Positions 1-9,145 of a DNA stretch of 32,058 bases are shown in pieces (positions within the stretch are counted from its first letter, which is position 1; each line of letters opens with the position of its first letter). Origin of the DNA: Pseudomonadota bacterium (GTDB taxonomy: Bacteria; Pseudomonadota; Alphaproteobacteria; Acetobacterales; Acetobacteraceae); contig JAJZBH010000005.1 in assembly GCA_021799015.1 (NCBI GenBank), positions 1 to 32,058 of the forward strand, given 5' to 3'. A model generated the notes under the pieces. The model made no database searches and was not told the origin of the DNA. It worked only from the letters and a program-made list of their open reading frames with translations. The translations under genes were made by a program, and so were the position numbers.

Positions 1-665
1 GATAGGTCTGGTAGCTGACGAGCGGCTTGGCAGGGCAACCGGCCGGGCGGGAGCCTCGTGACAAAGGCCGCCCGCCTTGGGCGGTTGAGCGATCCAGCGG
101 GCCGTAACGAGTGTGAAGCCTGAGCAGGCCTCGAAAGTGATGATGCGGATGCCGACCCTGCTGAGATTAGGGGAAGGCAGCACGAGTAGGGAAGCAATCG
201 ACGCGCGCACCCGCTCGATCCGCTGGGGTAGTGGGCACGGCACGCTGGAAGGGTGATGCGGGTAATCGGGGGAGACCCGTTGCGGGCGAGGGTAGCGGCC
301 TCAACGGCGTGCTTGGCGCGCCGATTCGGAGCGGGAGTCGGACAGGGCCATAGTACTGCCGAGGCCGGGTAATGCCGGTGGAGGGAAGGGCCCTGACTTC
401 TGGTGTGCTTTTGACGATGATGAGGTGAAGGTGATTGGCGATGAGCCTGCAAACGCCTGACAAGATCCGGACTCTTCAGAGAAAGCTGTATCGTAAAGCG
501 AAGGCGGAGCCGGCTTTCCGTTTCTACGTACTCTACGACAAGATCTGCCGCGACGACATTTTGCACCATGCTTATCGGGTCGCTCGCGCTAATGCGGGCT
601 CGCCTGGGGTGGACGGGGTGACGTTCGCGCGGATCGAAGCGGCGGCCGCGAGCTCGGCGCCGATT
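1..665 (+). mobile_element. Group II intron 5' RNA region plus truncated maturase start (element remnant)
   Basis: The ORF at 435-668 begins like an LtrA-type maturase ([61 protein letters not shown]). The upstream ~430 nt is structured, non-coding and GC-rich, including a GGAGGGAAGGGCCC-type segment typical of group II introns. The maturase stops after about 70 aa. The left boundary is not visible. Confidence 0.7.
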
Positions 666-668
666 TAG
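435..668 (+). pseudogene. Group II intron reverse transcriptase/maturase, N-terminal fragment
   Basis: 77-aa ORF with the conserved N-terminus of bacterial group II intron RTs ([12 protein letters not shown]). No RT catalytic domain follows. The last residues are probably antisense IS sequence. Confidence 0.75.
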
Positions 669-1030
669 GCGACAAGGCGAGGGTTGCGGGCGAGACCGAA
701 GACGAAGTCGGCACGATTGGCCTCGCACCAGCTCATCAAAGCATTACGGTAGAAGCCGGAATCGGCCGCGCAGCAGATTCCGCACCCGCGGCCAGCGCCG
801 GCGGATCTGGCGGAGGACAACGCGGCCGATCTCCTCGGTGGCACCAGCCGAAGCGTCGATGTTGGATCGCCGCACATCGTGCTCGACGTGATCGGCGGAG
901 CGCCGGGCGGTGAAGCAAGTGGCGAAGCGCTCGGTCAGCTGGATCGCCCGATGGGTCGCTCAGAGCAGCAGTGCACCGGTATCCGAGAGGTGATCGTCTC
1001 GCCGTCAGAGCCCCCCACCACACGGCCGGA
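630..1030 (-). pseudogene. IS1380-family transposase remnant, internally deleted and frameshifted
   Basis: Minus-strand reading gives segments in different frames: LTERFATCFTARRSADHVEHDVR, NIDASAGATEEIGRVVLRQIRRRWPRV and [42 protein letters not shown]. These resemble IS1380 transposase blocks. There is an in-frame TAA after NPRLVA and at least one frameshift. Confidence 0.7.
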
Positions 1031-1375
1031 AACCTCTCCAAATTCGAACTTCTCCGCGCTACACTTCGTCCGCATCGGGGAATTCCTCCAAATCGTAAAA
1101 GCCCTTTTTTACAAAAGCACCTTTGCCGATTCGGAGCCCAGATGCACCTACCCCTCCTGAGAGATGCGGATTAGCAGAGGTCGAATCTGATACAGACAAT
1201 CACCCAATCGAAGACTACGGAAAATCAGGAATATCGAGGCAAAGAATCAGTTTTTTGGCCTGTTCCAGCATTGCTTGCCTGCTTGGCGTTAGGTGCCGGG
1301 AATTGGTGTTCGACGAGGCAGGTTAGCATTTTGCTATAATGAATTTTTGCTCATCGTTTTCGTTGAAGCGGGCGG

Positions 1376-2074
1376 TTACTCGATCAAAACCGCTACGTGC
1401 CCTTTCTCCCCGGCATATGCGAGATAGGTATAGCGCTGGCGTGAGAGGGCAATGAATTCTTGAAAGGCCTTGTACTCATGCTGGCGCCATCCAGGATAAT
1501 TGAAGTATTCATCGAAAACGATCACTGTTCCGGAAACAATACGCGGCCCAAGTAGTTCGAAAATCGTTTGAGTCGACGAGTAGATATCGCAATCTACGTG
1601 GATAAGCGCGGCGTTTTTATCGGTCGTTGCCAAAAATGCCGGGAGTGTGGCGTCGAACAAGCCAACATGAAGGGCGACGTTTTTAGGCACTTTCGGTAGC
1701 TTGCCGTTGCGATCAAATGCCCCACGAGTTTCTGCCGTTCCAGCCCAATCCTCTGGCAGTCCACGGAATGAGTCGAAGCCGTGTACGTCACGCGATGTTG
1801 CTTGTCCGAGGCACGTGATCGAGAGGCCTTTCTCTACACCGAACTCCAAAACCAGACCGTCGGCTGGCGCCCGAGCCAACGCGAAGCGGAGAAGGTCGAA
1901 CCGATCACGCCGCATTGTAGCGGTTTGCATATGTGCGAGAATATACTCGATTGCCTCACGCTTGGCGTGTAATCGAAGGTCAATTGCTAGATCGTTGGCG
2001 TACCAGGTGTGCAGGATTTTCCGATAGGCGCGGCCAAGCAAACCAGAGCGCAGACCACGGGAAAGAATCGCCAT
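1376..2074 (-). CDS. Class I SAM-dependent methyltransferase, TylF/MycF-like
   Basis: 232-aa ORF with GLVLEFGVEKGLSITCLGQ, HGFDSFRGLPEDW and ALIHVDCDIYSSTQTIFELL...GTVIVFDEYFNYPGW, typical of TylF-like methyltransferases. Confidence 0.8.
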   Translation of the reverse strand: MAILSRGLRSGLLGRAYRKILHTWYANDLAIDLRLHAKREAIEYILAHMQTATMRRDRFDLLRFALARAPADGLVLEFGVEKGLSITCLGQATSRDVHGFDSFRGLPEDWAGTAETRGAFDRNGKLPKVPKNVALHVGLFDATLPAFLATTDKNAALIHVDCDIYSSTQTIFELLGPRIVSGTVIVFDEYFNYPGWRQHEYKAFQEFIALSRQRYTYLAYAGEKGHVAVLIE

Positions 2075-2098
2075 TATTGTTTACTACCCGATCAGGTT

Positions 2099-3457
2099 CT
2101 AAAGAGGAGGTGCAACGCTGGCCGCCTCCATGGCGGCACGCTGCCGTATGTCGAGTGCGGTTGTATCAAAGTCCACGACCGTCTCCTGGAACAGGCGCTG
2201 CCAGTTAAGTTTGGCGCCGAGACGCATAAAGACGGAACCGAGCCCGATTGCAGAGCGGTCCATCAACACAAATTCGCGTGGTGGCCTGACGCCGCCCGTG
2301 CGCTTCAAACCCTCGTGTACTTTCTCGGCGATGCTGCGACCGAAGGTAACGTCGTTAGTTTCTTGAATTCGTCGTGCGCGATCCTGCATCAGGGGCTCGT
2401 ACAGGAAGCGCGCCCATTGGTTAAGTATGTCCAGTTTTTCTTTTGTGAGGTCGGTAAATCCCCAGATCGTGTAGGCATGATGTGCCCGCTCGTCGTTGCC
2501 ATCACGGATCGCTTCAAAGAGTTCAATGACTCCTGCAACAAAACTTGAGTGAAAGACGCGAATAGACCCGAAATCCAGAAGGTTTATGCCGCCACTGAGG
2601 CTAATCTGGTAATTGCCAAGGTGCGGATCACCGTGAATAATTCCATAGCGGTAAAATGGTACGTACCACGCGCGGAACAGCGCGCGAGCGACGCGGTTTC
2701 GGCTTTCTTGGTCAGGATCTGTGGCGAGCCATTTTTGCACCGATATGCCATCGAGCCAGCTCATCGTCAGTAGCCGTTTAGTGCTGAATTCTGGAATTGG
2801 TGCAGGCGTGGCAATGTCGTATTGGTTGGTGAGCATGACTCTGTACAGTCTTAACTGTGCTGCTTCGCGTTGATAGTCGAGCTCCTCGCGGAGCCGGGCC
2901 GCGAGCTCGATATAGATGTCATCATGATGAATCGCATTGTCTATTCGCTTGTACACGGCCATTGCCAGCTTAAGTTGTCGTAGGTCAGCCTCGACCGTGC
3001 TGATCATGTCTGGATACTGCAGCTTGCAAGCAACGTCCCTCCCATCGAGAAGCCGGGCGCGGTGAACCTGACCTAAGCTTGCAGCTGCCGCCGCGTCGCG
3101 TCCAAAATCGAGAAATTTCTTCTCCCAGTCAGGGCCAAGTTCCGTCGTCATTCGTCTGCGTACAAAGGGCCATCCCATTGCAGGTGCGTTGGCCTGCAGT
3201 TGCGCGAGCTCTCTGGCGTATTCATCTGGAAGCGCGTCGGGAATGGTTGTAAGGATCTGTGCAACCTTCATCATCGGCCCTTTGAGTCCGCCGATGATTG
3301 CTTTGAGATCTTCAGCATGACGTGCCCGGTCGGTACCGATACCGAACACACGCTGACCAGCGATCCGGGCAGCAATGCCCGTTACTGCACCAGATGTCCG
3401 TGCAAGACGCCGAATTTCGCCTAAAATAGTACTGTTGTCTTCTGCCTGTTCGGCCAT
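2099..3457 (-). CDS. ABC1/AarF/UbiB family atypical kinase
   Basis: 452 aa; AAAASLGQVHRARLLDGRDVACKLQYPDM, IIHGDPHLGNYQIS and INLLDFGSIR motifs of the ABC1 family. Confidence 0.9.
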   Translation of the reverse strand: MAEQAEDNSTILGEIRRLARTSGAVTGIAARIAGQRVFGIGTDRARHAEDLKAIIGGLKGPMMKVAQILTTIPDALPDEYARELAQLQANAPAMGWPFVRRRMTTELGPDWEKKFLDFGRDAAAAASLGQVHRARLLDGRDVACKLQYPDMISTVEADLRQLKLAMAVYKRIDNAIHHDDIYIELAARLREELDYQREAAQLRLYRVMLTNQYDIATPAPIPEFSTKRLLTMSWLDGISVQKWLATDPDQESRNRVARALFRAWYVPFYRYGIIHGDPHLGNYQISLSGGINLLDFGSIRVFHSSFVAGVIELFEAIRDGNDERAHHAYTIWGFTDLTKEKLDILNQWARFLYEPLMQDRARRIQETNDVTFGRSIAEKVHEGLKRTGGVRPPREFVLMDRSAIGLGSVFMRLGAKLNWQRLFQETVVDFDTTALDIRQRAAMEAASVAPPL

Positions 3458-3520
3458 ACCTTAAATATCCAGCCCATGGTTTAATGAATCAATTTGATCA
3501 AGGCCACGCACCCAGAACGT

Positions 3521-3532
3521 GGGGGGGGGGGG
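3521..3532. repeat. 12-nt G homopolymer
   Basis: Read directly: ...cagaacgt-GGGGGGGGGGGG-cagaatgg... Confidence 0.95.
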
Positions 3533-4038
3533 CAGAATGGATGCCATAAAAGCTTGCAGCAACTCGCGATTCCATTGCGTCTGCCCTGCGCGTAGCGTGT
3601 TCGGCCAAGCAGTAAGACCTCCCCGAGGCGCCAACGAAACACGCGCCCTGATACACTCGGTGGACCGCGCTTACAAGGCAGTCACCGAGTGCATCGGCAT
3701 GCACTTAAAACTGCAAAGGCGAGGTGGTGCCATATCTGACATGTTCTCCGGCCTGAGGGCTTGAAAGGATGTCAACGACCAGACCGTAGTGGAGCGCTGT
3801 GGAGTGGTCGCGGCCTGGCCCATGCCGCCAGCGTACCTTCTCGAGCTAGGGCAGCTTTGCGTCCTCGTGGGGAAAAATCTCGTTGCAAGCACGAAAGGTC
3901 ACCGAGGGCTGGTTCATGACGCGAGACTGCGTTAATTATGCATGCGCCAGCTTGATCTAACCTGATAAGGTACAAACAAACATCGGGGCCTACCTGCTCT
4001 GGTGCAGCGCGTTGAACGGGTTTATCAGCCGGGCTGGA

Positions 4039-4872
4039 ATGAATTATCGTCACGCTTTTCATGCTGGCGGCCGGGCTGACTGCATTAAACACGTTGTTTT
4101 TGTCGGACTGTGTCGTGCGCTTACTCGCAAACGAAAGCCCTTGTTCGTCTTGGACACCCACGCGGGAAGAGGTGCGTACGACCTTGAGTCGGAAGCGGCG
4201 CGGCGGACGTCTGAAGCTGAGACCGGGATTGCTCGCCTGCTTTCAGAGAATGCTATAGAACTCGCTGATTATCTAGGGTTGGTACGAGCATTCAGTTGCG
4301 GTGGGCGCTGGTACCCCGGTTCACCGGAATTGGCGCGCGCAGTCTTGCGCGAAGGCGACCGGCTCGCATTGTGTGAGCTCCATCCCGAAGATGCCGCTGC
4401 ATTGAGACAGCGCTACCGCCACGAGTCGTGCATTCAGGTCCATTGTCGGGATGGGTACGAGGCGGTGCATGCTCTCTTGCCACCGCCTGAGCGCCGCGCA
4501 TTGATTCTCATCGACCCCCCGTTCGAGCAGCCGGATGAGTTCGAAAAGATTGCCGCAACAGTGGATCGAGGGCGCCAACGATTCCCCACAGGAGTTTTCT
4601 GCGTGTGGTATCCATTAAAGCATCGCGCGCCAGTACGATTGTTTCATGCCGATCTTCTCGCCCGCCGGATACCGGATATTCTTGATATCCAGATCACCTG
4701 GCGTGAGCCTGTGGATCCTGCTCGGCTCAATGGATGCGGAATTTTGCTTCACAATGGGCCTTTCGGGTTCAGTTCGAGTGCCGAGACTCTGTTACGCGCG
4801 GCTGCACCAGCTTTTTCTGAAACGGACAGTAGTGTGACAATTACGAGGCTTGCCGATGAACTTGCTTTCTGA
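4039..4872 (+). CDS. rlmJ: 23S rRNA (adenine(2030)-N(6))-methyltransferase RlmJ
   Basis: MNYRHAFHAGGRADCIKHVVF, FVLDTHAGRGAYDL and LILIDPPFEQPDEF motifs. Start taken at the MNYRHAF ATG at 4039 rather than the longer ORF start at 4012. Confidence 0.9.
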   Translation: MNYRHAFHAGGRADCIKHVVFVGLCRALTRKRKPLFVLDTHAGRGAYDLESEAARRTSEAETGIARLLSENAIELADYLGLVRAFSCGGRWYPGSPELARAVLREGDRLALCELHPEDAAALRQRYRHESCIQVHCRDGYEAVHALLPPPERRALILIDPPFEQPDEFEKIAATVDRGRQRFPTGVFCVWYPLKHRAPVRLFHADLLARRIPDILDIQITWREPVDPARLNGCGILLHNGPFGFSSSAETLLRAAAPAFSETDSSVTITRLADELAF

Positions 4873-5824
4873 AATCGCTGTAGTTGGCACAGGGGCTTGG
4901 GGCACAGCGCTTGCGGCGGTAATTGCCGGGCAGGGGCGGAACGTGGTTCTTGTGGCCCGAGATGAGGCCCGGGCTCTGGAGATCAGTACTAGCCGGCGTA
5001 GCCCGCACTTGCCTGGCATCCTGCTGCCGCAGAATCTCCACATTACCGGGGGGGTTCCGGTAGCGGACATTACACTCCTGTGCAGCCCGATGCAGTTTCT
5101 ACGTGCAACAATCAGCCGACTGCCTCGGCACAGCACCAAGCTTGTCATGTGCTGCAAAGGCGTCGAGCGAGACACTCTTCGCCTTTCACCAGAAATTGCT
5201 GACGAGCTGGTTCCGGATCGACCCTGCGCTGTGTTGACCGGTCCAAATTTCGCGCACGAGATAGCGGCTAATCTACCAGCTGCTGCCGTGCTTGCTGCGA
5301 GGGACCCTGCCCTCCGGAGTTATCTAATCGAACAATTGGCGACGCCGCGTTGGCGTCTATATGGCAGCACCGATCCGGTTGGCGCTGCACTTGGCGGAGC
5401 TGCAAAAAACGTCATCGCGATTGCCGCTGGTGCCGTTATCGGGTTTGGCCTGGGCGAAAATGCGCGTGCTGCTCTGATTACTCGCGGGCTTGCTGAAATC
5501 GCGCGGTTAGCCGATGCTCTCGGTGGCTCGGCTGAGACAGTCGTGGGACTTGCTGGTCTTGGAGATCTCATTTTGACTGCGACCGGAAGCGCAAGCAGGA
5601 ATTACCGCGCAGGGTTGGCTCTTGGCCGCGGCGAGGCGATCGCCACCGATGCGGACGGAGCGGTGATCGAGGGGGTGTCTACCGCACCGGCTCTGCGGGC
5701 CCGAGCTGCGCAGCTCGGTTGTGAGATGCCGATCACCGAGGCCGTCGCCGATCTGCTGGCTAAACAAATCACCATTCCCGAGGCGATGACTAGACTGCTC
5801 AGCCGTGCCGTACGCGATGAATAG
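4856..5824 (+). CDS. gpsA: NAD(P)H-dependent glycerol-3-phosphate dehydrogenase
   Basis: IAVVGTGAWGTALAAVIAGQG nucleotide-binding motif, LTGPNFAHEIA, GGAAKNVIAIAAGAVIGFGLGENARAALITRGLAEI, GLAGLGDLILTATG. Overlaps the rlmJ 3' end. Confidence 0.95.
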   Translation: MNLLSEIAVVGTGAWGTALAAVIAGQGRNVVLVARDEARALEISTSRRSPHLPGILLPQNLHITGGVPVADITLLCSPMQFLRATISRLPRHSTKLVMCCKGVERDTLRLSPEIADELVPDRPCAVLTGPNFAHEIAANLPAAAVLAARDPALRSYLIEQLATPRWRLYGSTDPVGAALGGAAKNVIAIAAGAVIGFGLGENARAALITRGLAEIARLADALGGSAETVVGLAGLGDLILTATGSASRNYRAGLALGRGEAIATDADGAVIEGVSTAPALRARAAQLGCEMPITEAVADLLAKQITIPEAMTRLLSRAVRDE

Positions 5825-5897
5825 GTCCATTGCAGGAACCTGGTGAGGAGTGCATGGGCGTGTTAGGGGTCGAACGAATGATAGTGGAGAATGCCTC

Positions 5898-7007
5898 ATG
5901 GAAGTTCGTGCCGCGATAGCTTGGAAGGCCGCAGCGCCGCTCGAACTTGGTACCGTAAAGCTTGAAGGGCCCAAGTTCGGGGAAGTCCTTGTTGAGATAA
6001 AGGCGACCGGCATCTGCCATACAGATGATTACACGCTTTCGGGGGCTGATCCCGAGGGGCGGTTTCCAGCGATTCTCGGCCACGAGGGTGCCGGAGTCGT
6101 TGTCGAGGTTGGGTCTGGCGTCACGACTCTGAAAGCTGGCGATCACGTAATTCCGCTTTACACACCTGAATGCCGTCAATGCAAATCCTGTCTGTCACGC
6201 AAGACTAACCTCTGCACGGCGATCCGTGAGACGCAAGGTAAAGGTGTTATGCCTGATGGTACGAGCCGCTTTTCCTGTGCTGGCACACCCCTGATGCATT
6301 ATATGGGGTGCTCGACGTTCGCGAACTTCACTGTTCTGCCCGAAATCGCCCTAGCAAAAGTTCGTGAAGATGCGCCGTTCGAAAAGATTTGTTACATCGG
6401 CTGTGGGGTGACTACCGGCATTGGCGCTGTGATTAACACAGCCAAAGTGCAGCCAGGCGATAATGTTGTCGTCTTTGGCCTGGGCGGAATTGGGCTCAAC
6501 GTGATCCAGGGAGCGCGGATGGCGGGTGCAGATATGATCATTGGTGTCGATCGTAACAACGGCCGAAAGGAAATAGCGGAAAAGTTCGGTGCGACGCACT
6601 TTATTAACCCGGCGGAAATAGGTGAAGACCTTGTTCCATATTTGATTAACCTCACTGATGGTGGAGCCGATTATTCCTTTGAGTGTATCGGCAATGTCGA
6701 TGTGATGCGAAAAGCCCTCGAGTGCTGTCATCGCGGCTGGGGTACTTCGGTAATTATCGGTGTGGCTGGTGCGGGCCAGGAAATCTCTACTCGACCATTC
6801 CAGCTCGTGACAGGGCGCAACTGGCGAGGCACTGCGTTCGGCGGCGCCCGCGGTCGCACCGATGTTCCAAAAATCGTCGACTGGTACATGAATGGAAAGA
6901 TCAACATTGATGATCTCATTACCCATGTCCTGCCCTTTAACAGGATCAACGAGGGGTTTGAACTCATGCGTCGTGGGGAGAGTATCCGAAGCGTTGTAGT
7001 TTACTAG
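5898..7007 (+). CDS. S-(hydroxymethyl)glutathione dehydrogenase / class III alcohol dehydrogenase
   Basis: MEVRAAIAWKAAAPLELGTVKLEGPKFGEVLVEIKATGICHTDDYTLSGADPEGRFPAILGHEGAG, ECRQCKSCLSRKTNLC zinc motif, VFGLGGIGLNVIQGARMAGA. Start placed at 5898. Confidence 0.95.
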   Translation: MEVRAAIAWKAAAPLELGTVKLEGPKFGEVLVEIKATGICHTDDYTLSGADPEGRFPAILGHEGAGVVVEVGSGVTTLKAGDHVIPLYTPECRQCKSCLSRKTNLCTAIRETQGKGVMPDGTSRFSCAGTPLMHYMGCSTFANFTVLPEIALAKVREDAPFEKICYIGCGVTTGIGAVINTAKVQPGDNVVVFGLGGIGLNVIQGARMAGADMIIGVDRNNGRKEIAEKFGATHFINPAEIGEDLVPYLINLTDGGADYSFECIGNVDVMRKALECCHRGWGTSVIIGVAGAGQEISTRPFQLVTGRNWRGTAFGGARGRTDVPKIVDWYMNGKINIDDLITHVLPFNRINEGFELMRRGESIRSVVVY

Positions 7008-7098
7008 TAGGCCGCCCGCTAGGTTCCAAAAAGCTGTTCGTGCAGCCCTAAACTGAAGCCCTCCGCGTAGGGGGTTAGTGGTCGGGATGTCAGTGATA

Positions 7099-7115
7099 TC
7101 GCATGAACCATGCGA
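7099..7115. repeat. Perfect inverted repeat TCGCATG-AAC-CATGCGA between convergent genes
   Basis: Read directly: 7-bp arms with a 3-nt spacer in the gap between the alcohol dehydrogenase gene and the convergent 7143-8345 gene. No T-run follows it. Confidence 0.8.
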
Positions 7116-7142
7116 AGCGATTATCTCACAATGAGAAGTGGC

Positions 7143-8345
7143 TTAAGAGATATTTGGCAGCAGAGGATTGTAACCATAGGCGGCGAGTGCAGCCCAAGCC
7201 GTGGGGGCAAGGGCGGGGACGCGATAGTATTCAAACTTTTCAGAACTTTTCCCGGGACCAACTGCGAGGCCCGTATAAAGCGTGGGCGTGCTTGCAGCAT
7301 AGATATATCCGTCCGGTGCCAGCTGGGTGCTGATTGTCGCGAGGAAATTTTGACCTTGCGTGGCGTATCCTGCCTTTATAAGTGAAAGCGCGGCAAATCC
7401 TGTGCCTTCCAACCAAATACCTTGGCTTGCGAGGGAGAATCCGATTCCGGCTGGCTTCACGCGCGGCCACGCAAGCTCACGAATTGTTAGGCTGACGACG
7501 GCTCGATTTGTGAGGCCCGCCAGATAGGGCCATAAATTGGCGTCAGCAGCTATCATTGTGTTCAAACGGCCGTTTGGTGTTAACCCTGCTGCAAACAATC
7601 CGGTATGTGGGTTATGCATTGTGTGGACGAACTGCGCACTGTGTGCGGCTTCTGCGGTCATGCCTACTCGATGGAATGCAATTGCGAGATCGGTATTTTG
7701 CTCTGTGCTAATCCAGCGCAGTTTTTGTGGGTTTGGTGGAAATCCGAAATAGCCTCCGTAAAATCCCTTCGATGCAACGAGATTTCTGTTGATCCAGTCT
7801 GCGGCACGCTTGGCCGCGCGAAAATAGACGTTGGAATCGATGCCATGCAGGGCAAGCGCTGTCCATAATAGGATGGCCCAGGCAATCGGTCCCGATTCCG
7901 AGCCGACCTGATAGGGATCTTCGACCCATCGCTTTGCGTGACTGTCCCACCAGCCGGAAAGCGTGATCGCCCCGTGGATAGCTCCCGCGCGATACGCGTT
8001 GCGTAGTCGTCCATCAGTGAAATCAGGGTCATGCTCCTGAGCTAACGCGAGTGCATCAGCGATTTGCGCTGCCCGCAGGGGTTCGCCCAACGCGAGCAGG
8101 GACAAACCAGCTAATGCATTGTCATATACGTATGCGGTATGTGCGTTCGCGGTCGCGAATTCTTTTGGGGCATTACCTAACGAGGGGTAACTGGCGAGTA
8201 GTGCGGGGCCTGATCCGATTGCGTCGAGGTGCGCGGCGATCGCACTGATGCATTGTTGCGCTAGCCTGAATGGCGCCGTCGTTGTGCCATCGCCGGTTGT
8301 TGATACCAGCGCACAACTGCCAAGAAATGAGCGGCGTGACAGCAA
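7143..8345 (-). CDS. Hypothetical, probably exported protein, possibly alpha/alpha-toroid (six-hairpin glycosidase-like)
   Basis: Long ORF to 8423. The N-terminus LLSRRSFLGSCALVST looks like an export signal, suggesting a TTG start near 8345, which would avoid overlap with the upstream hydrolase gene. Helical repeats such as YVYDNALAGLSLLALGEPLRAAQIADAL and NTDLAIAFHRVGMTAEAA. Confidence 0.65.
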   Translation of the reverse strand: MLSRRSFLGSCALVSTTGDGTTTAPFRLAQQCISAIAAHLDAIGSGPALLASYPSLGNAPKEFATANAHTAYVYDNALAGLSLLALGEPLRAAQIADALALAQEHDPDFTDGRLRNAYRAGAIHGAITLSGWWDSHAKRWVEDPYQVGSESGPIAWAILLWTALALHGIDSNVYFRAAKRAADWINRNLVASKGFYGGYFGFPPNPQKLRWISTEQNTDLAIAFHRVGMTAEAAHSAQFVHTMHNPHTGLFAAGLTPNGRLNTMIAADANLWPYLAGLTNRAVVSLTIRELAWPRVKPAGIGFSLASQGIWLEGTGFAALSLIKAGYATQGQNFLATISTQLAPDGYIYAASTPTLYTGLAVGPGKSSEKFEYYRVPALAPTAWAALAAYGYNPLLPNIS

Positions 8346-8355
8346 AATATGGCAA

Positions 8356-9078
8356 TCAAAGCAAGGCTCGTGCCAGTGCCTCAGCCGTACGGCCATTGGC
8401 AATGGTCGCGGAGAGCCGGTCAAAGTGGACGCCGTTCAGCCGGGCAAATGCGTGTTGCGCGTTAGGATAAATATGTGTTTCAACGTGCTTGTTCCCTTCA
8501 CTGGCAGCGATAACCGCATTGCGGCCGGCTTGTGGCATAAATTCGTCTTTCCCGGCGATATGGACCAGAAGCTTATGTGTGGCCTGATCGGGTTCGCCAA
8601 GTAGTTCATCGAGCTTCACACCATAATGGGATATGTTGATGTCGGCGTCGGAGCGCGTAGCCATCAGGAAAGCGAGTTGGCCGCCTAGGCAGTAACCTAC
8701 GGTTCCTACCTTGCCATTGCTGCCCGTCATTCTGGGAGCAAACGATACCGTGGCCTTAGGGTCGCTGATGCCTCTGCCCTCATCAAAGCGCTTCATCAGG
8801 TCAAAGGCTTTTTGCCATTCGGCCTCGGTCTGGTCGGTCAAATCAACTTCTGGCTCGAGGCGCCAGAACAAGTCGGGCGCCACGGCGACAAGACCCATTT
8901 CGGCGAATTGGTACGCGGTATCGCGAAACGAGTTGTTAACGCCGAAAATTTCCTGGATCACCACAACGACACCCGTCGGCAGTGTCGCGGGTAACGCAAC
9001 GAACGCTTTGAATGAACCTGACACATCGACGGCGAAGATCTCGACATAGCGGGTTGTCACGCCAACAGGCTTGGTCAT
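8356..9078 (-). CDS. Dienelactone hydrolase family protein
   Basis: GVVVVIQEIFGVNNSFRDTAYQFAEMGLVAVAPDLFWR, KVGTVGYCLGGQLAFLMATRSDADINISHYG, HIAGKDEFMP, HIYPNAQHAFARLNG. Start at MTKPVGVTTRYVEI (9078). Confidence 0.92.
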   Translation of the reverse strand: MTKPVGVTTRYVEIFAVDVSGSFKAFVALPATLPTGVVVVIQEIFGVNNSFRDTAYQFAEMGLVAVAPDLFWRLEPEVDLTDQTEAEWQKAFDLMKRFDEGRGISDPKATVSFAPRMTGSNGKVGTVGYCLGGQLAFLMATRSDADINISHYGVKLDELLGEPDQATHKLLVHIAGKDEFMPQAGRNAVIAASEGNKHVETHIYPNAQHAFARLNGVHFDRLSATIANGRTAEALARALL

Positions 9079-9145
9079 GAGACCATTCCCTTCCCGAGGT
9101 GCTAGGCCGAAAAGCCGTTCGTTCGGAGGTGACAGCATTAATCTA

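Noticed and set aside
665-1326. ORFs at 736-1041 (-), 879-1160 (+), 971-1174 (+) and 1123-1326 (+)
   Set aside because: They overlap the decayed IS1380 remnant or follow it without any recognisable protein pattern; best seen as chance frames in GC-rich DNA.
2009-2548. 179-aa plus-strand ORF
   Set aside because: Antisense to the clear ABC1 kinase gene, with no recognisable motif.
6351-6926. 191-aa minus-strand ORF
   Set aside because: Antisense to the class III alcohol dehydrogenase; GC-skewed codon usage commonly creates such shadow ORFs.
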